A DNA stretch of 5,794 nucleotides, taken from NCBI GenBank assembly GCA_937951395.1, contig CALFBV010000001.1, positions 1 through 5,794 of the forward strand, read 5' to 3'. The DNA is from an uncultured Rubritalea sp. (GTDB lineage: Bacteria; Verrucomicrobiota; Verrucomicrobiia; Verrucomicrobiales; Akkermansiaceae). Below, piece by piece: positions 1 through 5,794 of this stretch. Both the position numbers and the translations under genes were made by a program. How positions within the stretch are numbered: position 1 is the stretch's first letter; every line of letters starts with the position of its first letter. The notes beneath the pieces were generated by a model that saw only the letters and a program-made list of their open reading frames with translations, had not been told where the DNA came from and did not search any database.

Positions 1-1
1 A

Positions 2-112
2 AACATCCTCAAGTCTGACACAACAGTCAAAGACACCATACGCGGCAAACGCCTTCAAGCCGCATTTAATGAAAACCTCCTAGCTCAATTCTTACATCTC
101 AAAGTGAGGTAG
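2..112 (+). CDS. possible C-terminal tail of an unrecognised protein (5' end outside window)
   Basis: One plus-strand frame is open from the left edge to a TAG at 110-112, giving 36 residues that end ...LLAQFLHLKVR. The composition looks protein-like, with a helical, basic and leucine-rich tail, and its codons resemble those of the genes downstream. The stretch is too short for this to be strong evidence, and a second plus frame is also open for about 27 codons. No family is recognised. If real, the gene converges on the minus-strand pseudogene and overlaps its last 14 bases, which would fit a decayed neighbour being eroded up to the end of a retained gene. Confidence 0.35.
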   Translation, partial: NILKSDTTVKDTIRGKRLQAAFNENLLAQFLHLKVR

Positions 113-448
113 CCCTGGCTTTGGTTGCGTCAGCATTAAGAGTGATCTTGAAGCCAGTTTTAGTAAGTGCTATTTCGTCTATTGCGAGGTGAGGCTTCCG
201 GCTGTATTTGAGGGCGATCAGCCCTTCCGCTCCAGCCCATGAGAGGTGAGTTTTCCCCACGTATATCGTGCCATCCTTCCCTTGTTCCACTGTAGGCTCG
301 CTGGATGGCTATAAGACTTGTCCTTCTCTATTTTAAATAACTTACTATTCCCAAGCCAGTCTCCTTGGTTGTCATTGACAAATACTTCTCCTTTAGAATT
401 CACATGCACACCATGCGGAGTCCTCAGTCCAGATGCGTATGGAGTCAC
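99..448 (-). pseudogene. remnant of a PVC-type sugar-dehydrogenase-like beta-propeller protein
   Basis: Two minus-strand segments look like separate parts of one family: the large secreted glucose/sorbosone-dehydrogenase-like propeller proteins (often with a heme c domain) common in Verrucomicrobiota and Planctomycetota. The first segment (448 down to about 297) contains YASGLRTPHGVHV, DNQGDWLGNSKLF and HPASLQW, typical of a propeller blade. The second (about 290 down to 99) contains DGTIYVGKTHLSWAG and IALTKTGFKITL, typical of the last blade and its exit strand. They are in different frames and abut near 285-297, whereas in intact relatives (from memory) roughly 100 residues lie between them. 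An in-frame TAA at 449-451 immediately precedes the first segment, and the N-terminal propeller, any cytochrome domain and a proper start are all missing. The open segments begin only with GTG codons. The remnant is therefore truncated at both ends, internally deleted and frameshifted, and unlikely to make a functional protein. The family call rests on motif memory, not an alignment. Confidence 0.72.
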
Positions 449-516
449 TTATCTGGCATTAAAATGGTGACTCACAATGGCTAGAGACATTTTTGAACAG
501 CTCAGAGTCACTAATC
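442..516. promoter_or_regulatory. three GAGTCAC motifs beside the ppk2 5' end (candidate operator)
   Basis: GAGTCAC occurs at 442-448 and 505-511 on the plus strand and at 473-467 on the minus strand. The two direct copies extend to 12 nt, GAGTCACTTATC (442-453) and GAGTCACTAATC (505-516), differing at one base. Their starts are 63 bp apart, close to six helical turns. The middle copy sits in an odd-centred palindrome, GTGACTCAC (467-475), ending one base before the ATG at 477. I did not see this 7-mer elsewhere in the window by eye. The arrangement resembles a multi-site binding region for a transcription factor near the ppk2 promoter, but no regulator is identified and no convincing -35/-10 pair was found. 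The left copy lies at the edge of the pseudogene, so part of this could be chance. Confidence 0.35.
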
Positions 517-1394
517 CCATCAACTCACGCTTTACCCTTGCCCACTCAAAGGCAAACGTGCAAATTCACAGTATGAACATTGAAAATGCCAGCGAGACAT
601 ATAGGGTCAAACCCGGAAGTAAGGTCAAACTTGATCAGATAAAAACTAACGACAAGTCCCTTTATACTGACGGTAAAGAGCACCATCATGATGAACTGCA
701 TGAACTCAGGGAAGAGCTTAGAGAAATGCAAAATCTCCTATATGCAGATGGAAAGCAGAAGCTTCTCGTCGTCATCCAAGCGATGGATACCGGTGGTAAA
801 GACGGTTGTGTAAAATCAGTTTTCGGCCGTGTAGATCCGCAGGGCATAAACGTCACATCTTTCAAGAGACCATCCGCAGAGGAGCTATCACATGATTATC
901 TCTGGCGCGTCCACCAGCACGCCCCAGCTAGTGGCATGATCTCAGTGTTTAATCGCAGCCACTACGAGGACATCATAGCAGTGAAGGTGAAGAAGATTTT
1001 CCCAGAGTCTGTCTGGAGTAAGCGTTATCACCACATCGTAGAGTTCGAGCGCATGCTTGCTGAAGAAGGTACCAAGATCGTGAAAATCTTCCTCCATATT
1101 TCCAAAGATGAGCAGAAAGAACGTCTCCAGGCAAGGTTAGATGAGCCCGCTAAGAACTGGAAATTCAACCCAGGTGATCTCGATGACCGCGCAAGATGGG
1201 ATGAATTCATGGAGGAATATGAAAACATTCTAGAGAAAACTAGCACCGATCACGCACCATGGCACATCATCCCAGCGGACCGAAAGTGGTATAGAAATTT
1301 AGTCGTCAGCCAGATCATCATCGATGCTCTCAAGTCACTCGACATGAAATACCCAGAGATCGATTGGAATCCTGCCACAATGAAAATAGATTAA
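477..1394 (+). CDS. ppk2: PPK2-family polyphosphate:nucleotide phosphotransferase
   Basis: A cytoplasmic enzyme of the PPK2 family, which transfers phosphate from polyphosphate to nucleotides (AMP to ADP and/or ADP to ATP, depending on class). Visible landmarks of the 305-residue product: the family N-terminal strand YRVKPGSKVKLDQI (42-55); a helical hairpin (70-92); a Walker A-like loop AMDTGGKDG (102-110); PQGINVTSFKRPSAEEL (121-137); the FNRSHYED signature (158-165); FERMLAEEGTKIVKIFLHISKDEQ (190-213), carrying the strand before the lid; a basic lid with R217, R220, WKF (228-230), R238 and R240; TSTDHAPWHIIPAD (255-268); and a final helix. All core motifs are intact, so it should be active. 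The layout resembles the single-domain polyphosphate:nucleotide phosphotransferase subgroup, but substrate class cannot be fixed by reading. The start is uncertain. ATG 477 follows an in-frame TGA at 468-470 and has no clear ribosome binding site, and family similarity starts only near residue 41. ATG 573 (M33) would give 273 residues, nearer the usual family length as I recall it, also without a clear Shine-Dalgarno. A downstream small gene follows after 21 bp. Confidence 0.95.
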   Translation: MARDIFEQLRVTNPINSRFTLAHSKANVQIHSMNIENASETYRVKPGSKVKLDQIKTNDKSLYTDGKEHHHDELHELREELREMQNLLYADGKQKLLVVIQAMDTGGKDGCVKSVFGRVDPQGINVTSFKRPSAEELSHDYLWRVHQHAPASGMISVFNRSHYEDIIAVKVKKIFPESVWSKRYHHIVEFERMLAEEGTKIVKIFLHISKDEQKERLQARLDEPAKNWKFNPGDLDDRARWDEFMEEYENILEKTSTDHAPWHIIPADRKWYRNLVVSQIIIDALKSLDMKYPEIDWNPATMKID

Positions 1395-1415
1395 AACCGT
1401 TCACGAGAGAGTAAC

Positions 1416-1724
1416 ATGAAATTCATCTATAAATACTTACTACTCGTCGTAGCCGTAGCGACGAGTGGCTTCTTCATCCAGAAAATCTGCTACAGATTCC
1501 CCACACTTCAGGAGATGAGAGATTATCACGAAGGTCATTACTCCACAGAAATCACCTCCATGACGGAGCTGCCAGAAGAAGGAGGACTCCTCACCTTCCG
1601 CGCAGAGCATACCAACGGTAAAGGCTTTACCGAACGCTACAAAGTGGAAGCGGGCAAAGGCTGGGTCTTCCCCTGGGAAACCTACTGGGAAAGCCGAGAC
1701 CGAATGAAGGACGATAAAGAGTAA
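1416..1724 (+). CDS. small membrane-anchored hypothetical protein
   Basis: This 102-residue protein is not recognised as a named family. It starts MKFIYKY and has one hydrophobic segment at about residues 8-22 (LLLVVAVATSGFFI), preceded by two lysines, so it is likely an inner-membrane anchor or signal sequence. No good lipobox precedes C25 and no clear signal peptidase I site is seen, which favours an uncleaved anchor. The remaining ~75 residues are soluble, acidic and basic mixed, with alternating short strands (GGLLTFRAEHT, ERYKVEAGKGWVF) suggesting a small beta-rich domain on the outer side, and a charged tail ending KDDKE. A purine-rich GAGAGAG at 1405-1411 is the best ribosome-binding candidate, 4 nt before the ATG. 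It lies 21 bp after ppk2 on the same strand, so co-transcription is likely. A long opposite-strand frame over the same bases was judged a shadow because only this strand gives a start with a binding site and a sensible membrane-protein layout. Confidence 0.75.
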   Translation: MKFIYKYLLLVVAVATSGFFIQKICYRFPTLQEMRDYHEGHYSTEITSMTELPEEGGLLTFRAEHTNGKGFTERYKVEAGKGWVFPWETYWESRDRMKDDKE

Positions 1725-1751
1725 TTGTCCTCTTTCGGAAGAAGTCGTCAA

Positions 1752-1872
1752 AATTTCATCATTGCTCTAAAATGAATGTCACAAACTTGCGAGTTAGTGA
1801 CAAGATAGGTTGTAGCTTGGAGTTTTCCTTGCTATCTATTACCCTACCACAAACTCTTATCATGATGAAATT
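1752..1872. repeat. 11-nt inverted repeat spanning the intergenic region and the next start codon
   Basis: AATTTCATCAT at 1752-1762 is the exact reverse complement of ATGATGAAATT at 1862-1872. The right arm contains both candidate start codons (1862 and 1865) of the macroglobulin-like gene. In a transcript beginning upstream of 1752, pairing of the arms would place the start codons in a stem closing a 99-nt loop that itself contains the 1778-1801 hairpin. The match is seen directly; a regulatory role is inferred, and the stem is AT-rich. Confidence 0.4.
1778..1801. repeat. imperfect hairpin in the intergenic region
   Basis: The arms GTCAC-A-AACT (1778-1787) and AGTT-A-GTGAC (1792-1801) are complementary except for one A opposite A, around a TGCG loop: nine base pairs with one mismatch. 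No T-run follows on either side, so it is not a standard intrinsic terminator. It could be an operator, a transcript-end stabiliser for the ppk2 operon or part of the leader of the downstream gene. The remaining intergenic bases (1725-1777, 1802-1861) show a weaker nested pairing (TAGC at 1813-1816 with GCTA at 1831-1834, GGA with TCC inside) but no convincing promoter. Confidence 0.5.
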
Positions 1873-4800
1873 AACAAGCTTTCGGAATCTCAAACTAGGT
1901 CTCCTCGCTCTACTCTCTAGCCTGCTGCCATTTGCCGCACAGGCAGGCATCGCAGAAGACCGCGCCTCTATGAATAAGCTCTTTAAAGGCGGTAACTGGA
2001 AAGAAGCTCAAGAGCAGGCTCAGAAAATTTTCTCAGCAGTTTCAGATGAAAAGTCTCATATGGATCTACATACTGCTGTTCAGTGCATGAGCAAGCTTAG
2101 AAAATATGATGATTTCGAGAAGTTTCTATCACTTTCTAGTGAAAAGCATGGAGAGAACCCGAAGGTGCTGCTTCAGGCTGCTAGCGCCTTTAGTATAGTC
2201 CCTCGCTCTGGAGTATGGTTAGATAATGAATACGTCCGAGGTGCCAGTCCCTATAGAAGGAATGGAACTAGAGGTGAATACGCTAATAGTAATGATAGAG
2301 ATAGAGTGCGTGCACTCCAGTGGTTAGAAAAAGCCTACTATCTAACAGATGATGGAAACGAGACAGATAGAGTCAAAATCCTGCAGCACTGGGCATTCAC
2401 GATCCAGCGTGAGCGGACACATCAGCTGAGCTGGAAGCTACAGATGTTTACAGACACAGAGAGCTTACCAGAAATACACCGTGGCTATAGTAATCACTCA
2501 GGCACTCAGGGTGCTCCCATGGCTGAAGATGGTAAGCCATTATTCTATGAGGTGCCATCCAGCTATGAAGATGCTGAGAATGATGGTGAGCGCTGGAGAT
2601 GGCTACTACATCAGCAGTTAGAAATTTCACCCGAGAATAAGCTCAGTGTGAACCGTCAACTTGCTAGCTTCCTTCATCAGCAGTTTGGAGTGCGTAGCCT
2701 ACAGAGCTTTAGCTGGTATCTCCGCATGGCTCAGAATGATGATATGGATAGTCAAGCTAGCATCATGCAGGTTCATACGCTCGAAGACACTGAGACTATC
2801 GCCAGACTGGCTAATGGGATTAAAAGGTTTGATCTGCCTGATGACCAAAATTTCATCAAATTCTATCAAGAACTTTGGAACGAAGGAGATGCTTATTCTG
2901 CGGATCAGCTAGTAGAAATTTACCTAGATAGGCGCCAGTATGACCGAGCGGCAGAGCTTCTTCAGATCATCATTCTTACTAAAGGGGATAACGCCAGTAA
3001 GTCTCGTCAGAAGAAGCTAGATCAGATCACTAAAGACTGGGGAAGGTTTGAAAACCAAGCTGGATCCTTCACTCTCAGCGATGAGAAACGTATAGCCCTC
3101 ACATACAGAAATGCAAAACAAGTCACCCTCACACTCCATGAAATAGACATCCAAGCCATCAACGATGACATCTGGAAATACCTCAAAGGCAATCCTAGGA
3201 CAGTTGACTGGAGCAAAATCAACTGGGCGAATCTTCTCCAAAGTAGTGTCAATGGTAAGCACAATCAATACATAGGTGAGCAAGTCGCAGAGCAGACCTA
3301 CGAGCTCAAGCCACGCGCTAAGCACTGGGACACGAGAGCAGAGCTAACACTTCCTGAAATAAAGGCAGCAGGTGCTTACCTGCTGAGAGGTGAGATGCTA
3401 GATGGGAAGAAATTTTACTCCATGGTCTGGGTGGATGAGATGATGCTGGTATCTCGCCACGTCACTGGAGGCACACTCTACATCACAGCTGATGCGGAGA
3501 CTGGGAAGCCGATAGCGGGGGTAGAGCTCATAGTGCGCGGATATAGGGCTGAGGCATTGAAAGAGAAAACCTTACTCAGGAAATACAACACGATCACTAA
3601 AACCTGCAAAGCTATGACCAATGAGAACGGTCAGGTAGTCATCAAGAATAATGAGGCAGTTGACCGTAACTTCAACTGGACAGTAGAAGCAAGAAAAGGC
3701 GATATGCGTGCATGGACAGGCATCAGCAGGATCTGGTCTTGGCATGGTGATGACAACAGCACTTATAGACAGCGCAAGGCATTCTGCATTACTAGCCAGC
3801 CAGTTTACAAACCAGAGAGCGAGGTTCAGGGCAAGTTCTGGGTGCGGGATGTGAAGTATGATCTAAGAGATCATTCAAACTATGCAGGTAAAAAATTCAT
3901 TATTCAAATCCGAGATCCCAGAGGTCAGAACTTCGGTAAAGAGCAAAATGTTACCGCAGATGAATACGGGGGAGTTCCGTTCAGTGTAGAGCTGCCTGAT
4001 GATGCCATGCTAGGCAACTACCAGATCCACTTACGGATTGGGAAAAACCAATACGTGGGTAATGGAAATTTCCGTGTCGAGAAATACAAGAAGCCAGAAT
4101 ACGAAGTAAAAGTAGATGCTCCTACTATCCCCGTGCAGCTTGGTGAAGCCTTTGAAGCTACAGTAAAAGCAAACTACTATCACGGCGCACCAGTTACAAA
4201 TGCTACTGTCAAAGTCAAAGTCCTCCGCCATGCACATAACTCCAGATGGTTCCCCGTGAGCCGATGGGACTGGCTCTATGGCGGTGGTTATGGCTGGCTA
4301 GATATAGAGCGTAGCTGGTATCCAGGTTGGTATCACTGGGGTTGTCGTTGCCCAGTTCCATTCTGGTATGGCAGAAATTATGAACAGCCAGAACTCGTCC
4401 TCGATGAAGAAATGCAGATCACAGAAGACGGGACAGTGAAAGTAAAAGTGGACTCAGCTCTCGCCAAACTCGTCCATGGAGATGATGACCACCGCTACGA
4501 GATCAAAGTAGAGGTAGTAGATGCATCACGCCGCACCATCTTCGGAAATGGCTCCGTTTTAGCTACAAGAAAGCCATTCCAGGTCACTACTTGGCTCAAC
4601 CGCGGCTACGCACTCGCGGGAGAAAGGATCCAAGCATCCATCGCGGCGAACACACTAGACAACCGTAAGGTAAAAGGCTGGGTATCTACCACGCTATATA
4701 AAATTTCATCTAACAAAGAAGGAGAGCTTAAGGAAACAAACATCCGCCAATGGGAGCGCGCACCATACTCTGGAGAGAAGGCAAAGATAGATTTTAAAGT

Positions 4801-5794
4801 CGATCAAGCTGGTCAATACCGTCTAGTAAGCATCGTCACAGATGAGAAAGGCAGGGAAGTAGAAGGCGCTATTTTATTTACAGTCAGAGGTCCAGCAGGA
4901 GAAGAGGGCGATGTCAGATACAATGATCTAGAACTCATCACCGATAAGCGCACTTATGCCCCAGGCGAAACCGTAAAACTGCTCATTAACACGAAGCGAA
5001 AAAATAGCACCGTCCTAGTCATGATCAAAGGGATGAAAGATAGAAAGCTTCTCACTCTATCAGGAAATAGCCAAGTCGTAGAAATACCAGTAGCACTCGG
5101 AGATATGCCTAATTTCTTTGTAGAAGCCATGACCATCAGTGATGCGCGCGTCCATACCCAAGTCAGAGAAATCATCGTTCCACCAGAGAAACGCGTGCTC
5201 AATGTAGCCATCGTCCCCAGCTCAGAGAAATACAAGCCACAGGAAAAAGGCACCGTTAAAATAAAAGTGACCGATGAAAATGGTGACCCAGTGACAGGAG
5301 ACTGCACACTTGCCATCTATGACAAGTCGCTCGAATACATTTCAGGTGGCAGCAATGTAGCCGAGATCAAATCCTTCTTCTGGAAGTGGAGAAGGCATTT
5401 TCAGCGAGGTCACTGGCAGCAGTCGATGGTGGTTACTGGCGGGAACGCTGTGAAAAAAGGACAACTAGGAATGAGTAATCTCGGTTCCTTCGGTCATCAG
5501 CTTGCTCTAGAGCCAAGTTTAGATTTTGGTGATGGTGATGATTTGGGTGATGGTTGGGGAGGTGCAGGATCTACCGTAGGCAGAACGAGAGTCAGTAAGG
5601 GAAAGGCATCACTAAAATCTGCTGCAGCTCCAATGGCTTTAGAGAGTAAGGCAGAGACGGATGGGGTTGCTGATATGGATATGGAAAGGCAAGAAGTAGC
5701 CGGGGGTGAAGCAGCGGCAAGCGATCGAGCAGAAGTCCTCATCCGCAAAGATTTAGCAGACCTCATCAAGTGGTCTGGCTCGGTCAAGCTAGAC
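1862..5794 (+). CDS. giant exported alpha-2-macroglobulin-like protein (3' end outside window)
   Basis: The frame is open for 1311 codons to the right edge. Bacterial alpha-2-macroglobulins are envelope proteins thought to trap attacking proteases: cleavage of a bait region triggers a conformational change. Layout: Sec signal peptide 1-28 (KLTSFRNLK, hydrophobic core, cleavage after AQA); a long mostly helical region, about 32-395, perhaps TPR-like; beta-domain from 400 (LTYRNAKQVTLTLHEID); a domain at 531-600 with TGKPIAGV and TNENGQVVI; MG2 at 641-735 (QPVYKPESEVQGKFWVRD, with SQ where many relatives have DR); MG3 from 738 (RVEKYKKPEYEV); a Trp-rich insert 796-840; further MG domains 841-1010 (PFQVTTWLNRGYALAGE); a bait-region N-terminal domain 1021-1170 (YAPGETVKL, IVPPEKRVLNV, YDKSLEYISGG); a low-complexity bait-like stretch 1200-1290; and the A2M-domain start at 1292 (IRKDLADLIKWSG). 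The thioester region would lie outside the window. No lipobox is seen, so the protein is probably periplasmic or secreted. ATG 1862 or 1865 is chosen because it gives a clean signal peptide; an in-frame ATG at 1772 would bury it. No Shine-Dalgarno is visible. No penicillin-binding protein 1C gene, a frequent partner, is in view. Confidence 0.9.
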   Translation, partial: MMKLTSFRNLKLGLLALLSSLLPFAAQAGIAEDRASMNKLFKGGNWKEAQEQAQKIFSAVSDEKSHMDLHTAVQCMSKLRKYDDFEKFLSLSSEKHGENPKVLLQAASAFSIVPRSGVWLDNEYVRGASPYRRNGTRGEYANSNDRDRVRALQWLEKAYYLTDDGNETDRVKILQHWAFTIQRERTHQLSWKLQMFTDTESLPEIHRGYSNHSGTQGAPMAEDGKPLFYEVPSSYEDAENDGERWRWLLHQQLEISPENKLSVNRQLASFLHQQFGVRSLQSFSWYLRMAQNDDMDSQASIMQVHTLEDTETIARLANGIKRFDLPDDQNFIKFYQELWNEGDAYSADQLVEIYLDRRQYDRAAELLQIIILTKGDNASKSRQKKLDQITKDWGRFENQAGSFTLSDEKRIALTYRNAKQVTLTLHEIDIQAINDDIWKYLKGNPRTVDWSKINWANLLQSSVNGKHNQYIGEQVAEQTYELKPRAKHWDTRAELTLPEIKAAGAYLLRGEMLDGKKFYSMVWVDEMMLVSRHVTGGTLYITADAETGKPIAGVELIVRGYRAEALKEKTLLRKYNTITKTCKAMTNENGQVVIKNNEAVDRNFNWTVEARKGDMRAWTGISRIWSWHGDDNSTYRQRKAFCITSQPVYKPESEVQGKFWVRDVKYDLRDHSNYAGKKFIIQIRDPRGQNFGKEQNVTADEYGGVPFSVELPDDAMLGNYQIHLRIGKNQYVGNGNFRVEKYKKPEYEVKVDAPTIPVQLGEAFEATVKANYYHGAPVTNATVKVKVLRHAHNSRWFPVSRWDWLYGGGYGWLDIERSWYPGWYHWGCRCPVPFWYGRNYEQPELVLDEEMQITEDGTVKVKVDSALAKLVHGDDDHRYEIKVEVVDASRRTIFGNGSVLATRKPFQVTTWLNRGYALAGERIQASIAANTLDNRKVKGWVSTTLYKISSNKEGELKETNIRQWERAPYSGEKAKIDFKVDQAGQYRLVSIVTDEKGREVEGAILFTVRGPAGEEGDVRYNDLELITDKRTYAPGETVKLLINTKRKNSTVLVMIKGMKDRKLLTLSGNSQVVEIPVALGDMPNFFVEAMTISDARVHTQVREIIVPPEKRVLNVAIVPSSEKYKPQEKGTVKIKVTDENGDPVTGDCTLAIYDKSLEYISGGSNVAEIKSFFWKWRRHFQRGHWQQSMVVTGGNAVKKGQLGMSNLGSFGHQLALEPSLDFGDGDDLGDGWGGAGSTVGRTRVSKGKASLKSAAAPMALESKAETDGVADMDMERQEVAGGEAAASDRAEVLIRKDLADLIKWSGSVKLD
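4247..4381 (+). other. Trp/Tyr/Gly-rich insert in the macroglobulin-like protein
   Basis: Residues 796-840 hold eight tryptophans, six tyrosines and seven glycines in 45 positions (WDWLYGGGYGW, WYPGWYHWGCRCP). The segment interrupts the MG3 beta-domain just after the strand VTNATVKVKVLR and before PELVLDEE. It contains a Cys-X-Cys (C828, C830), two of the few cysteines in the protein, which could form a disulphide or bind a metal. I recall comparable aromatic inserts in PVC relatives, so it may be a lineage trait. Its function is unknown; an exposed aromatic surface for protein, glycan or membrane contact is possible. Confidence 0.6.
5459..5731 (+). other. bait-region-like low-complexity segment
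   Basis: Residues 1200-1290 are rich in Gly, Asp, Ala, Ser and Glu, with a GDG/GDD/GDGWGG run at 1223-1234 encoded by near-repeats of GGTGAT (about 5527-5556), followed by a basic patch (R1241-K1252) and an Ala/Glu-rich acidic part. It lies exactly between the bait-region N-terminal domain and the start of the A2M domain, the position of the protease bait in the family. Exposed Lys, Arg, Leu and Met residues would offer cleavage sites for many proteases. The role is inferred from position and composition. Confidence 0.55.

Noticed and set aside
1727..1746. Weak hairpin after the small gene (TCTT-TCGG-AAGA) as a terminator
   Set aside because: Only four pairs form before mismatches and no T-run follows, so it does not qualify as an intrinsic terminator.
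1440..1751. 103-codon minus-strand reading frame opposite the small membrane protein gene
   Set aside because: It overlaps almost entirely the plus-strand gene that has a better start, a purine-rich binding site and a clear hydrophobic N-terminus; the minus product looks like a reverse-complement shadow.
1810..1838. TTGTAG-17 bp-TATCTA as a promoter for the macroglobulin-like gene
   Set aside because: Spacing is right, but each box matches the sigma-70 consensus at only about three of six positions, which is expected by chance.
1772..1861. Upstream in-frame ATG at 1772 that would add 30 residues to the macroglobulin-like protein
   Set aside because: The extension would place the obvious Sec signal peptide internally, and the added codons overlap the hairpin and look non-coding. 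The 1862/1865 starts fit an exported protein.
2661..2912. 83-codon plus-strand frame inside the macroglobulin-like gene
   Set aside because: It lies in another frame wholly within the long continuous coding frame and shows no recognisable motif.
3017..3325. Overlapping minus-strand frames of 102 and 80 codons
   Set aside because: They are antisense to a clearly coding segment (start of the first MG-like domain) and carry no family motif.
4954..5316. 120-codon minus-strand frame
   Set aside because: It is antisense to the well-recognised bait-region N-terminal domain; its Ser/Thr/Leu-rich composition is typical of a shadow.
5497..5787. 96-codon minus-strand frame rich in Ser, Pro and Ala
   Set aside because: It is the complement of the low-complexity bait-like segment; its composition simply mirrors the GGTGAT-type repeats.

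Overview
The window looks like chromosomal DNA of a Verrucomicrobiota-type bacterium (PVC superphylum). This is inferred from gene content: a decayed fragment of the large PVC-type sugar-dehydrogenase-like (beta-propeller) family, a polyphosphate:nucleotide phosphotransferase of the PPK2 family, and a very large secreted alpha-2-macroglobulin-like protein with a Trp/Gly/Tyr-rich insert that resembles PVC homologues as I remember them. Base composition is moderate, and clear Shine-Dalgarno sequences are mostly absent. No species is claimed.

Layout. At 1-112 there is a possible C-terminal tail of an unrecognised plus-strand gene. It overlaps, tail to tail, a minus-strand pseudogene (448 to 99) that keeps two recognisable pieces of a beta-propeller protein joined by a frame-shifting internal deletion. 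The PPK2 gene (477-1394) begins right beside the broken 5' end of this remnant. Three copies of a GAGTCAC motif lie between 442 and 511, around and just inside the annotated 5' end of ppk2. Because family similarity only begins near residue 41, the true ppk2 start may be the ATG at 573, with the motifs upstream of it. A small membrane-anchored hypothetical protein (1416-1724) follows after 21 bp and is probably co-transcribed with ppk2.

A 137-bp intergenic region (1725-1861) carries a neat imperfect hairpin (1778-1801) and an 11-nt inverted repeat whose right arm covers the start codons of the next gene. From 1862 to the right edge there is one uninterrupted plus-strand reading frame of 1311 codons: a Sec-exported alpha-2-macroglobulin-like protein. 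It has a signal peptide, a long helical N-terminal region, successive macroglobulin (MG) beta-domains, a bait-region-like low-complexity stretch and the first residues of the A2M domain. Any thioester domain lies beyond the window.

How they work together: ppk2 (nucleotide phosphorylation from polyphosphate, cytoplasm) and the small membrane protein form a likely operon. The macroglobulin-like protein is a separate envelope-side function, by family analogy a protease trap. Nothing in the window links the two functionally. I see no tRNA, rRNA, CRISPR array or insertion sequence, and no strong case for a wholly new system. The most interesting points are the GAGTCAC cluster, the start-codon inverted repeat and the architecture of the giant exported protein.
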